Part shown: positions 1 to 6,512 of the stretch, piece after piece
Layout: every line of letters starts with the position of its first letter
How positions within the stretch are numbered: the stretch's first letter is position 1
Notes under the pieces: generated by a model
Told to the model about the DNA's origin: nothing
Databases searched by the model: none
What the model saw: the letters and a program-made list of their open reading frames with translations, nothing else
Made by a program: the position numbers and the translations under genes
NCBI GenBank assembly: GCA_002394235.1
Contig: DGTF01000018.1
Coordinates: 218,524 to 230,450, forward strand
From: Eubacterium sp. UBA4343
GTDB taxonomy: Bacteria > Bacillota > Clostridia > Lachnospirales > Lachnospiraceae
Direction: 5' to 3'
DNA length: 11,927 bases

Positions 1-39
1 TAGCGAGATAAAACTCGCGCAGCGTATTTTATCTCGTTA
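1..39 (+). repeat. Inverted repeat (stem-loop) upstream of pstC
   Basis: CGAGATAAAA at 4-13 is exactly complementary to TTTTATCTCG at 27-36. A G-T pair and two A-T pairs extend the stem to 1-39, around a 13-base loop that could itself fold (CGC at 16-18 with GCG at 22-24). No T-run follows, so it is not a classic terminator. It probably lies between pstS (outside the window) and pstC, where a hairpin could protect the 3' end of an upstream message and lower downstream expression. That role is inference. It could also be a copy of a dispersed palindromic repeat. Confidence 0.6.
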
Positions 40-125
40 CGCGAATTATTTATGCACGGCACAGCGATAATTTTTTACAGATTTAACAGAATTCAGAATG
101 GTCGTAAGGATCAGGGAAAGGCAAT

Positions 126-1109
126 ATGCAGATATCATCAGCAAAAGAATCCAATAAGAATAAGCAATCCGGATACGGAGATGCGTCCGGAAACGGAAAA
201 GCTACATTTTACAGCGTCACAGGTCCATCGCTGTCCGAAAAGCATCAGAAGAAAAAGAACGCGGCGGAAAGAGTGATGAGCGGCATCTTCTTTGTATGCG
301 GAATGATTGCCATCGCATTCGTTCTGTTCATCACAATCTTTCTGGTCACATCCGGTGTTCCGGCAATCGGAAAGATCGGAATCACGGACTTCCTGTTCGG
401 CTCAGTATGGGCATCCACGGCCGCTGACCCGAAGTTCGGAATCCTTCCCTTCATTCTGACATCTGTATACGGAACTCTCGGTGCAATTGTGATTGCCGTT
501 CCGATCGGCCTGCTGTGTTCCATTTTTCTTGCGAAGATGGCCAGCAGCAAGATCGCGGAGCTGATCCGGGCAGCTGTTGAGCTTCTCGCCGGAATTCCAT
601 CCGTTGTCTATGGTCTGGTAGGTATGATCGTAATTGTGCCGATGATCCGTAACGCGTTTCATCTCTCGGACGGCGCGAACCTTCTGTCGGCAATTATTGT
701 TCTGTCTGTCATGGTACTGCCGAACGTCATCAGTGTGTCGGAAACCGCACTCCTGGCTGTTCCGAAGGAATATGAGGAAGCAAGTCTTGCTCTCGGTGCG
801 ACATGGACAGAAACCGTATTTAAGGTATCGGTTCCGGCAGCCTCAAGTGGAATCGCTTCCGCAGTCGTTCTCGGTGTCGGCCGTGCGATCGGAGAGGCAA
901 TGGCGGTTATGATGGTATCCGGTAATGTCGCGAATATGCCGGGACTGTTCAAGAGCGTACGGTTCCTGACAACAGCAATCGCGAGTGAGATGTCCTACTC
1001 TTCAGGACTTCAGAGACAGGCACTGTTCTCGATTGCGCTGGTACTGTTTATATTCATTATGATCATTACACTGCTTCTGAACTTTGTATTCAAGAGCAAA
1101 AAAGAGTGA
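126..1109 (+). CDS. pstC: Phosphate ABC transporter permease PstC
   Basis: This is one of the two membrane subunits of the high-affinity phosphate importer PstSCAB. It forms the transmembrane channel with PstA and docks on the ATPase PstB. The 327-residue product has about six hydrophobic helices, starting near residues 52-76 and ending near 299-322. The cytoplasmic EAA loop that contacts PstB is clear at about 217-257 (EEASLALGA, then GVGRAIGEA). The first 50 residues are hydrophilic and rich in Ser, Lys, Asn and Gly, unusual for the family, which normally starts just before the first helix. The chosen ATG at 126 has a purine-rich ribosome site at 113-121. An in-frame ATG at 276, behind GGAAAGAG, would give a normal-length protein and cannot be excluded. 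The gene ends 14 bases before pstA, so the two are surely co-transcribed. The family call is firm; the start is less so. Confidence 0.95.
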   Translation: MQISSAKESNKNKQSGYGDASGNGKATFYSVTGPSLSEKHQKKKNAAERVMSGIFFVCGMIAIAFVLFITIFLVTSGVPAIGKIGITDFLFGSVWASTAADPKFGILPFILTSVYGTLGAIVIAVPIGLLCSIFLAKMASSKIAELIRAAVELLAGIPSVVYGLVGMIVIVPMIRNAFHLSDGANLLSAIIVLSVMVLPNVISVSETALLAVPKEYEEASLALGATWTETVFKVSVPAASSGIASAVVLGVGRAIGEAMAVMMVSGNVANMPGLFKSVRFLTTAIASEMSYSSGLQRQALFSIALVLFIFIMIITLLLNFVFKSKKE

Positions 1110-1123
1110 CAGAAGGTAAGGCT

Positions 1124-1987
1124 ATGCACGAGAAAATATCATTATCCAGAAGAATAAAATTTAAAGTTGTCAACATCCTGATGTACATTTCCTTCATCCT
1201 GATCCTGGCGCTGGTAGCGGGGCTGATCGGTTATATCTGCTACCGCGGCATTCCGAACATCAGTTGGAAATTTCTGAGTTCCAAGCCAAGCCTTCTGAAG
1301 GGAGTCATTGGAATTCTCCCGAACATTCTGAATACGGTATACATTGTACTGATCACTCTCGTCATTGTACTGCCTCTCGGAGTCGGAACGGCGGTATACC
1401 TGAACGAGTACGCGACCAACCGCAAACTCGTGGGCGTGATTGAATTTGCTTCGGAGACCCTTGCAGGAATCCCGTCAATCATCTACGGACTTGCCGGCAT
1501 GCTGATTTTCGTACAGTTCTGCTCCATCGGAACGAGCCTTCTCGCCGGATCGCTGACCCTGGTAATCATGACACTTCCTACAATTGTCAGAACAACACAG
1601 GAAAGTCTGAAGACAGTTCCGGACAGCTACCGCGAAGGCAGTCTTGCACTCGGTTCCGGAAAATGGCACATGGTCCGCACCGTAGTCCTGCCGTCCTCGA
1701 TAGACGGTATTGTGACAGGCTGCATTCTGGCCATCGGGCGTATCGTCGGAGAGAGTGCCGCGCTTCTGTTCACTGCCGGAATGGCGAACAACATCCTTTC
1801 GATCAAGGACGCGGTAACACCCGGAAACGCGGGCTCCACACTTACCGTAGCTCTTTACATGTATGCGAAGGAAAGAGGAGAGTTCGGCGTGGCCTTTGCC
1901 ATCGCGGCAATTCTGCTGATCCTCACCCTGATTATCAATCTTTCCGCAAAACTGGTGGCAAAAAAACTTAAGGTTAAGGTAGACTGA
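1124..1987 (+). CDS. pstA: Phosphate ABC transporter permease PstA
   Basis: This is the second membrane subunit of the phosphate importer, the partner of PstC. The 287-residue product has six predicted helices (about 17-38, 68-92, 111-132, 138-156, 195-217 and 254-277). The EAA loop lies at about 170-211 (EGSLALGSGKW, then AIGRIVGESAALL), typical of PstA. ATG 1124 was chosen because AGAAGG at 1111-1116 sits 7 bases before it. An in-frame GTG at 1106 that overlaps the pstC stop has no comparable site and would add only six residues. Length and order match ordinary pst operons. Unusually, 171 bases separate it from pstB, whereas these genes are commonly closely packed. Confidence 0.96.
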   Translation: MHEKISLSRRIKFKVVNILMYISFILILALVAGLIGYICYRGIPNISWKFLSSKPSLLKGVIGILPNILNTVYIVLITLVIVLPLGVGTAVYLNEYATNRKLVGVIEFASETLAGIPSIIYGLAGMLIFVQFCSIGTSLLAGSLTLVIMTLPTIVRTTQESLKTVPDSYREGSLALGSGKWHMVRTVVLPSSIDGIVTGCILAIGRIVGESAALLFTAGMANNILSIKDAVTPGNAGSTLTVALYMYAKERGEFGVAFAIAAILLILTLIINLSAKLVAKKLKVKVD

Positions 1988-2158
1988 CGGAGAGCATTGC
2001 GGCAGCAACCGTATTCATCCGGAAAGTTTATATGTGACTGTAAATTTTTATCCGAAACAGGTACGGAACAAAACCGCGCATCAAGGCGCGGAAGGCCGGT
2101 GAAAGAGTATGCCGACGGCAGATTCGGATATTTCAGGAGATCTATGCAGGTATAAAAA
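1988..2158 (+). promoter_or_regulatory. Structured pstA-pstB spacer with possible leader peptide
   Basis: This 171-base gap can fold. TATCCGAA (2049-2056) is exactly complementary to TTCGGATA (2123-2130). Inside that pair, CCGCGC (2074-2079) and GCGCGG (2086-2091) make a perfect 6-bp hairpin with a 6-base loop. Directly after the outer stem comes AGGAGA (2135-2140), then a three-codon frame ATG CAG GTA TAA (2144-2155), then pstB at 2159. The layout would suit an mRNA processing or stability element, or control of PstB translation. I do not recognise a known riboswitch class, and the function is inference. Confidence 0.45.
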
Positions 2159-2911
2159 ATGGCGAATATTATCGAAGCACATAATCTGAATCTCTGGTAT
2201 GGAGATCATCAGGCATTAAAAAATATCAACATGGACATTCAGGAGCATAAGATTACAGCTCTCATCGGCCCCTCCGGATGCGGCAAGTCCACATTTATGA
2301 AGACATTAAACCGGATGAACGATCTGGTAGAGGGATGCAGGATCGAAGGAGATGTCAGACTGAACGGTGTTGACATCTACAAGGACATGGACGTAAATAT
2401 CCTCCGGAAAAAGGTAGGAATGGTATTCCAGAAGGCAAATCCGTTCCCGATGTCCATTTATGACAACGTAGCGTATGGCCCGAGACTTCATGGCGTGCAC
2501 AGCAAGGCGGCACTCGATGAGATCGTTGAGCGCTCCCTGAAACAGGCGGCAATCTGGGATGAGACCAAGGACAGGCTCAAGAAGAATGCCCTCGGAATGA
2601 GCGGCGGCCAGCAGCAGAGACTCTGCATCGCCAGAGCGATTGCGGTCGAGCCGGAGGTCCTTCTGATGGATGAGTCCACCAGTGCGCTGGACCCGATCTC
2701 AACGGGTAAGATCGAGGAGCTCTGTCTGGAGCTGAAGAAGAAATACACAATTGTAATGGTTACCCACAACATGCAGCAGGCAAACCGTATCTCTGATATT
2801 ACGGCGTTCTTCCTTCTCGGAGAACTGATCGAATCCGGAGAGACCCAGAATATCTTCCTGAATCCGAAGAACAAGAAGACAGAGGAGTACATCACAGGAA
2901 GATTCGGCTGA
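2159..2911 (+). CDS. pstB: Phosphate ABC transporter ATPase PstB
   Basis: This is the cytoplasmic ATPase that drives phosphate import through PstC and PstA. All ABC signatures are visible in the 250-residue protein: Walker [10 protein letters not shown] at 37-45, Q-loop Gln91, signature MSGGQQQR at 147-154, Walker B VLLMDE at 167-172, D-loop SALDP at 175-179 and the switch His203. The length is normal and the C-terminal [10 protein letters not shown] is typical of PstB. The start is forced: an in-frame TAA at 2153-2155 lies two codons upstream, so ATG 2159 is the first usable start. Its own ribosome site is weak (GCAGG at 2146-2150). The strong AGGAGA at 2135-2140 is 18 bases away and better placed for the short frame at 2144. 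Translation may therefore depend on reinitiation or on the fold of the spacer. The catalytic residues give no reason to doubt activity. Confidence 0.98.
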   Translation: MANIIEAHNLNLWYGDHQALKNINMDIQEHKITALIGPSGCGKSTFMKTLNRMNDLVEGCRIEGDVRLNGVDIYKDMDVNILRKKVGMVFQKANPFPMSIYDNVAYGPRLHGVHSKAALDEIVERSLKQAAIWDETKDRLKKNALGMSGGQQQRLCIARAIAVEPEVLLMDESTSALDPISTGKIEELCLELKKKYTIVMVTHNMQQANRISDITAFFLLGELIESGETQNIFLNPKNKKTEEYITGRFG

Positions 2912-3010
2912 TGATCCGGATGAGTCCGGCCGGAGTCTGATATTTTTCCGGCGCGGATGGCGGGTCGCACAATCTGGTTCAGGGGATGGAGAAAGAGGAA
3001 TACAGATAAA

Positions 3011-3712
3011 ATGGCAAATAGAAAAGAATACGACGACGAACTTCGTGAAATCAATGTGCTGGTTCACGAGATGGGAAAAGAAGTGAAGAGATCCATAGAC
3101 CGGATCATCCACGCGTTCTCGGAGAGAGACGCGAAGCTGGCTGCAGAGGTCATGGAGCATGATGATATCATTGACAAGATGGAGACGGACATTGAGGAGA
3201 GATGCATCGGCATCGTGGTGAAACAGGCGCCGCTTGCATCGGATTGGAGAAAAATTGCCTCCTACATGCGAATGATCAGTGATCTGGAGAGAATCGCGGA
3301 CAACAGCAGTGATATAAGCATTTACATTGTGAAGCTTTCAAAGATGCCGGAGGTTGAGGCACCGGAAGAATTTCACCGGATGTTCCTCACAATGAGGGAG
3401 ATGGTCGGAAATACAATCGAAAGCTTTTTCACCGGGAATATTGAACTGGCGAAGGACATCTCCACGCAGGACAATATCGTCGATAAAGGGCTCGATGATA
3501 TTATGGAAAAAATAATTTTGAGGATCAAGGAAAAACCGGAGAATACGGAGCAGTATGTGAACTATCTGATGATTGCCAAATATATCGAACGGATGGCAGA
3601 TCACTCAGAGAACATCGCTTCCTGGGTATCATTTATTGTTAAGGGAAAGCTTCATATGAAATATACGGACCGTTATCAGAAGAAAAGCCAGCAGTTCCAG
3701 TTCTATGAATAA
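3011..3712 (+). CDS. phoU: Phosphate signalling regulator PhoU
   Basis: PhoU is a cytoplasmic metal-binding protein that links the Pst transporter to the PhoR kinase and keeps the Pho response off when phosphate is plentiful. The 233-residue product shows the expected two similar three-helix halves. Each half carries the metal-ligand pattern: LERIADNSSD at 92-101 and YIERMADHSENI at 191-202. Acidic helices at 47-62 and 150-165 also match. Length is typical. ATG 3011 is preferred because AGAGGA at 2994-2999 lies 11 bases upstream and the protein then begins MANRKEYDDEL, as the family usually does. An in-frame ATG at 2957 would add 18 residues (MAGRTIWFRG...) without a good ribosome site. The gene follows pstB by 99 bases and ends at a terminator, closing the pst transcription unit. 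Confidence 0.96.
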   Translation: MANRKEYDDELREINVLVHEMGKEVKRSIDRIIHAFSERDAKLAAEVMEHDDIIDKMETDIEERCIGIVVKQAPLASDWRKIASYMRMISDLERIADNSSDISIYIVKLSKMPEVEAPEEFHRMFLTMREMVGNTIESFFTGNIELAKDISTQDNIVDKGLDDIMEKIILRIKEKPENTEQYVNYLMIAKYIERMADHSENIASWVSFIVKGKLHMKYTDRYQKKSQQFQFYE

Positions 3713-3775
3713 ATCTGTTGAGCAGGCAATGTTAACAAAGCTTCGTGCTTTTCACAAAAATCAGAGCGGAAGTAA

Positions 3776-3803
3776 AGCCGGGAGGCAACTCCCGGCTATT
3801 TTA
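3776..3803 (+). terminator. Rho-independent terminator after phoU
   Basis: AGCCGGGAG (3776-3784) and CTCCCGGCT (3789-3797) form a perfect 9-bp GC-rich stem closed by a GCAA (GNRA) loop, followed by ATTTTAT. The T-run is short, so some read-through into phoBR is possible. It separates the pst-phoU unit from phoBR. A smaller hairpin (AAAGC/GCTTT, 3737-3751) precedes it. Confidence 0.85.
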
Positions 3804-3816
3804 TGAGAGAAGAAAG

Positions 3817-3840
3817 TTAACGCTTAATATACAATTAACA
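3817..3840 (+). promoter_or_regulatory. Candidate PhoB/PhoP boxes
   Basis: Three TTAACA-like hexamers occur close together: TTAACG at 3817, TTAATA at 3824 and TTAACA at 3835. The last two start 11 bases apart with a 5-base gap, the geometry known for Bacillus PhoP boxes (TT-A/C/T-ACA-like repeats, one per helical turn). They lie just upstream of the predicted phoBR promoter, as expected for self-activation. The A+T-rich context makes chance matches possible, so this is a candidate only. Confidence 0.45.
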
Positions 3841-3855
3841 TAAGAAACCTATCGG

Positions 3856-3886
3856 AGTTTACATTGCTTTTTATACAATGTAAACT
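3856..3886 (+). promoter_or_regulatory. phoBR promoter inside a perfect 11-bp dyad
   Basis: AGTTTACATTG (3856-3866) and CAATGTAAACT (3876-3886) are perfect inverted repeats with a 9-base spacer and half-site centres 20 bp apart. The same bases contain a promoter-like pair: TTTACA at 3858-3863, a 17-base spacer and TAAACT at 3881-3886, giving a start near 3893. A protein bound to the dyad would cover both promoter elements. As RNA the dyad would be a hairpin, but no T-run follows, so termination is unlikely. Confidence 0.55.
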
Positions 3887-3969
3887 ATATCAGATGGGAA
3901 AAACACAAGAGAATGATCCCGGTGATTATTCCGGTATCAGACATCCGTGGGACGAGGAGAAGACCGATC

Positions 3970-4647
3970 ATGATATATATACTGGAAGATGACGACAATA
4001 TCAGAAAGCTGGTCAGTTATGCGCTTTCTAGAGAAGGCTATGAGGTAAGGGGATTTTCAGAACCGAAATCATTCTATCACGGAATGGACGAAGCGCTGCC
4101 GGAACTGATTCTTCTGGACATCATGCTTCCCGGTGAAGACGGACTGAGCATCCTGAAGAAAATCAGAAAGAATATCCGTACCGAGGATGTTCCGGTCATC
4201 ATGCTGACAGCAAAGAGCAGTGAGTACGATAAGGCGAACGGACTTGATCTCGGTGCGGACGACTATATCGCAAAGCCGTTTGGAATCGTCGAGCTGACTT
4301 CAAGGGTGCGAGCTGTGCTGCGAAGATCCGGCAGGACCAAAAAGGAGCCGGAGGACGAATATCATGTCGGGAAGCTCTATGTTAACCCGGACAAGCATGT
4401 CATCCAGGTTGACAATGAGGATATTTCTTTGTCTTATAAGGAATACTGCCTCCTGATGGCACTTCTCGAGGCAAAGGGAAATGTTGTACACAGAGAAGAA
4501 CTCCTTACCAAGGTATGGGGGGAATTTTACGGAGAATCGAGAACCCTGGATGTACATATCCGTAAGCTGAGGGTAAAGCTCGGCGATGAAGCGGGTAAAT
4601 ACATCCAGACGGTGAAAGGAATCGGTTACAAGATTGAAGCGTGCTGA
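3970..4647 (+). CDS. phoB: OmpR-family response regulator, PhoB/PhoP type
   Basis: This is the DNA-binding output of the phosphate two-component system. The 225-residue protein has a receiver domain at about 1-118: acidic pocket EDDD at 6-9, phospho-acceptor Asp50 in LILLDIMLP, switch Thr80 and conserved Lys102 (AKPF). An OmpR-type winged helix follows at about 130-224, ending VKGIGYKIEAC. ATG 3970 was chosen because AGGAGA at 3955-3960 lies 9 bases before it and the protein then starts at the first receiver strand, MIYILEDD. An upstream in-frame ATG at 3913 would add 19 residues that fit no receiver fold. It is followed after 16 bases by the kinase. Its place next to pst-phoU makes the phosphate role very likely, although the protein alone shows only the OmpR class. 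Dyad and TTAACA-like repeats upstream suggest autoregulation. Confidence 0.93.
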   Translation: MIYILEDDDNIRKLVSYALSREGYEVRGFSEPKSFYHGMDEALPELILLDIMLPGEDGLSILKKIRKNIRTEDVPVIMLTAKSSEYDKANGLDLGADDYIAKPFGIVELTSRVRAVLRRSGRTKKEPEDEYHVGKLYVNPDKHVIQVDNEDISLSYKEYCLLMALLEAKGNVVHREELLTKVWGEFYGESRTLDVHIRKLRVKLGDEAGKYIQTVKGIGYKIEAC

Positions 4648-4663
4648 CGCCTGGTGAATACAT

Positions 4664-6328
4664 ATGAGTCATAAAATATTCAAATCAACCTTCTGGGTTT
4701 CCATTGTGATATTTGTTCTGACCATGGGAGTCACAGCGGCGCTGCTGTTCAGTTTTCTGGAAAGCAGAACGCTGGATGAACTGAGAGAGGAAGCAAATAT
4801 ACTGTCCTATGGAATTGAGGCACAGGGCCAGGAATACCTGGACCGGATAAATACAGATCGAAGGGTCACGCTGATCCGGCGCGACGGAACGGTGCTGTAC
4901 GACAATGAGGCAGATCCCTCGACGATGGAAAATCACAGCAACCGGGAGGAAGTAGAAGAAGCGGTGAAGAGCGGAAGCGGTCACAGCATTCGAAAGTCCG
5001 AGACGATGACGCGCGAGACGATCTATTTTGCGCAGAAGCTGGATGACGGGACCATTCTTCGTGTCGCGGTCACGCAGGATTCCATCTGGGTGATCCTCGC
5101 GAAGCTGATCCGGCCCGCCGTCATTCTGTTTATGGCGACCGTGCTGCTGTCCCTGTTTTTATCCAACATGGTGACGAAGAATATTTTAAGTCCGCTGAAC
5201 CGGCTGGATCTGGATCATCTCGACAACAATGATGTGGTGTACGATGAGCTCGCACCGCTGCTGAACCGGCTGCAGACGCAGCAGGAAACGATCCGGAAAC
5301 AGCTGAATTCGGCAAAGCAGAGACAGGAAGAATTTAATCTGATCACAGAGAATATGTCCGAGGGCTTTCTGGTCATCGACAAGAATACGGATATCCTGTC
5401 CTGGAATCCTTCGGCGCTGCGGCTTCTCGGCATGACCGATGAGCCCTCGGGAAGCGTTCTTCGGCTGAACCGCACCAGAGATTTTCGCGAGACGATCTTC
5501 AAAGTATTGAGCGGGAAGAAAGAAGAACTGACCCTGCAGAGAGAGAACAGGACCTACAAGCTGATCGCAAACCCTGCCTATGATGACAATCAGGAGGAAG
5601 TAATAGGTGCGGTTATTGTGATCCTCGATGAGACGGAAAGCATCAAGCGGGAAAACTTCCGAAGAGAATTCACTGCAAATGTGTCACACGAGCTGAAGAC
5701 ACCGCTTACATCCATTTCAGGCTTTGCCGAGCTGATGATGGGAGGTGGTATGCCGGAGGAAACCGTCATGGATTTCTCCAAATCAATTTATGACGAGGCA
5801 AGCCGTCTGATTTCCCTGGTGAACGACATCATTAATCTGAGTTCGCTGGACGACGAAAATATGGAGTTCGACTGGGAGATGATTGATCTCTATCAGATCG
5901 CATCAGAGGAGATCGGTCACGTACAGGCAGCCGCGGACAAGAAGAATGTAAAGATCAGGCTTTCCGGCGTTCACGGCAACATCACCGGTGTCCGGAGAAT
6001 TGTATCGGAAATGCTCTACAATCTCTGTGATAATGCGGTCAAGTATAACCGGGAACATGGGAGCATAGAGGTGAAAATCGCGACGACCACCAACCATGTG
6101 ATTGTAAGCGTGCAGGATACCGGAATTGGTATACCAGAAGCGGATCAGAGCCGCATCTTCGAGCGGTTCTACCGGGTAGACAAGAGCCACTCCAAAGCGG
6201 TCGGCGGAACGGGACTCGGCCTGTCCATCGTAAAGCACGGGGCGCAGCTGCACAATGCCCAGATCAAGGTGAGCAGCAAGCTGGAAAAGGGTACGACCAT
6301 AACCCTTCGTTTCCGGAAGCATGCATAA
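4664..6328 (+). CDS. phoR: Sensor histidine kinase, PhoR type
   Basis: This is the membrane kinase partner of the upstream regulator. The 554-residue protein has an N-terminal helix (about 9-32), an extracytoplasmic segment of roughly 110 residues, a second helix (about 142-170), a short HAMP-like linker, and a PAS domain at about 221-325 (FLVIDKNTDILSWNPSA). The HisKA domain has the phospho-accepting His342 in NVSHELKTPLTS, and the ATP-binding domain shows N box LYNLCDNAVKYN (451-462), G1 DTGIGIP (485-491), F box FERFYRVD (499-506) and G2 GGTGLGLS (514-521). All catalytic motifs are intact. GGTGA at 4653-4657 gives a ribosome site 6 bases before ATG. In PhoR homologues the PAS region is where PhoU and the Pst system act. 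The 16-base gap to the regulator indicates one operon, closed by the terminator at 6446-6481. Confidence 0.93.
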   Translation: MSHKIFKSTFWVSIVIFVLTMGVTAALLFSFLESRTLDELREEANILSYGIEAQGQEYLDRINTDRRVTLIRRDGTVLYDNEADPSTMENHSNREEVEEAVKSGSGHSIRKSETMTRETIYFAQKLDDGTILRVAVTQDSIWVILAKLIRPAVILFMATVLLSLFLSNMVTKNILSPLNRLDLDHLDNNDVVYDELAPLLNRLQTQQETIRKQLNSAKQRQEEFNLITENMSEGFLVIDKNTDILSWNPSALRLLGMTDEPSGSVLRLNRTRDFRETIFKVLSGKKEELTLQRENRTYKLIANPAYDDNQEEVIGAVIVILDETESIKRENFRREFTANVSHELKTPLTSISGFAELMMGGGMPEETVMDFSKSIYDEASRLISLVNDIINLSSLDDENMEFDWEMIDLYQIASEEIGHVQAAADKKNVKIRLSGVHGNITGVRRIVSEMLYNLCDNAVKYNREHGSIEVKIATTTNHVIVSVQDTGIGIPEADQSRIFERFYRVDKSHSKAVGGTGLGLSIVKHGAQLHNAQIKVSSKLEKGTTITLRFRKHA

Positions 6329-6400
6329 GGCAAAACCATTATAAGGGCAAACTATTATAAGTCCAAACTATATTATGATAAGTCCAAACCACTATAGGGC
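6329..6400 (+). repeat. Degenerate 16-bp tandem repeats after phoR
   Basis: Directly after the phoR stop are four imperfect copies of a unit like GGGCAAACTATTATAA: 6329-6344, 6345-6360, 6361-6381 (with a 5-base insertion) and 6382-6397. A fifth start (GGCATACATAGATAA) may follow. Each copy has a CAAAMYA core followed by an ATTATA-like block. On the minus strand the blocks read TTATAAT, resembling repeated -10 boxes, but I see no matching -35 series. The function is unknown. Confidence 0.65.
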
Positions 6401-6445
6401 ATACATAGATAAATCAGACCGTTAAGAGCCGGATCAACGTGGACG

Positions 6446-6481
6446 AAAAAGGATGCAGCCGATCAGCTGCATCCTTTTTTT
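6446..6481. terminator. Bidirectional terminator between phoR and the LCP gene
   Basis: GGATGCAGC (6451-6459) and GCTGCATCC (6466-6474) form a perfect 9-bp stem with a 6-base loop, flanked by A5 on the left and T7 on the right. It would work on both strands and so ends the convergent phoBR and LCP transcripts. A second, imperfect hairpin on the minus strand (6484-6500) lies between it and the LCP stop codon. Confidence 0.93.
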
Positions 6482-6512
6482 GAGTGCGCCAAGCGAGCAC
6501 ACGTTCCAGTAA

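Noticed and set aside
72..96. TTTTTACAG/ATTTAACAG repeats upstream of pstC as Pho boxes
   Set aside because: The spacing is 9 bases rather than about 11, and the site is inside the operon just before the pstC ribosome site, so chance A+T similarity is more likely.
52..276. 74-codon frame overlapping the start of pstC
   Set aside because: It has no good ribosome site, shows no family resemblance and overlaps the pstC N-terminal extension in another frame.
1106..1123. GTG start for pstA overlapping the pstC stop
   Set aside because: ATG 1124 has AGAAGG at the right distance; the GTG has none.
2666..2698. DES instead of DEP after Walker B in PstB
   Set aside because: The catalytic Asp171, Glu172 and D-loop are intact. 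A Ser at this position is likely tolerated and I cannot show it is rare.
2915..2947. Possible terminator after pstB (CCGGA/TCCGG hairpin, then T5)
   Set aside because: The stem is only 5 bp and the T-run is about a dozen bases away. Read-through to phoU is expected.
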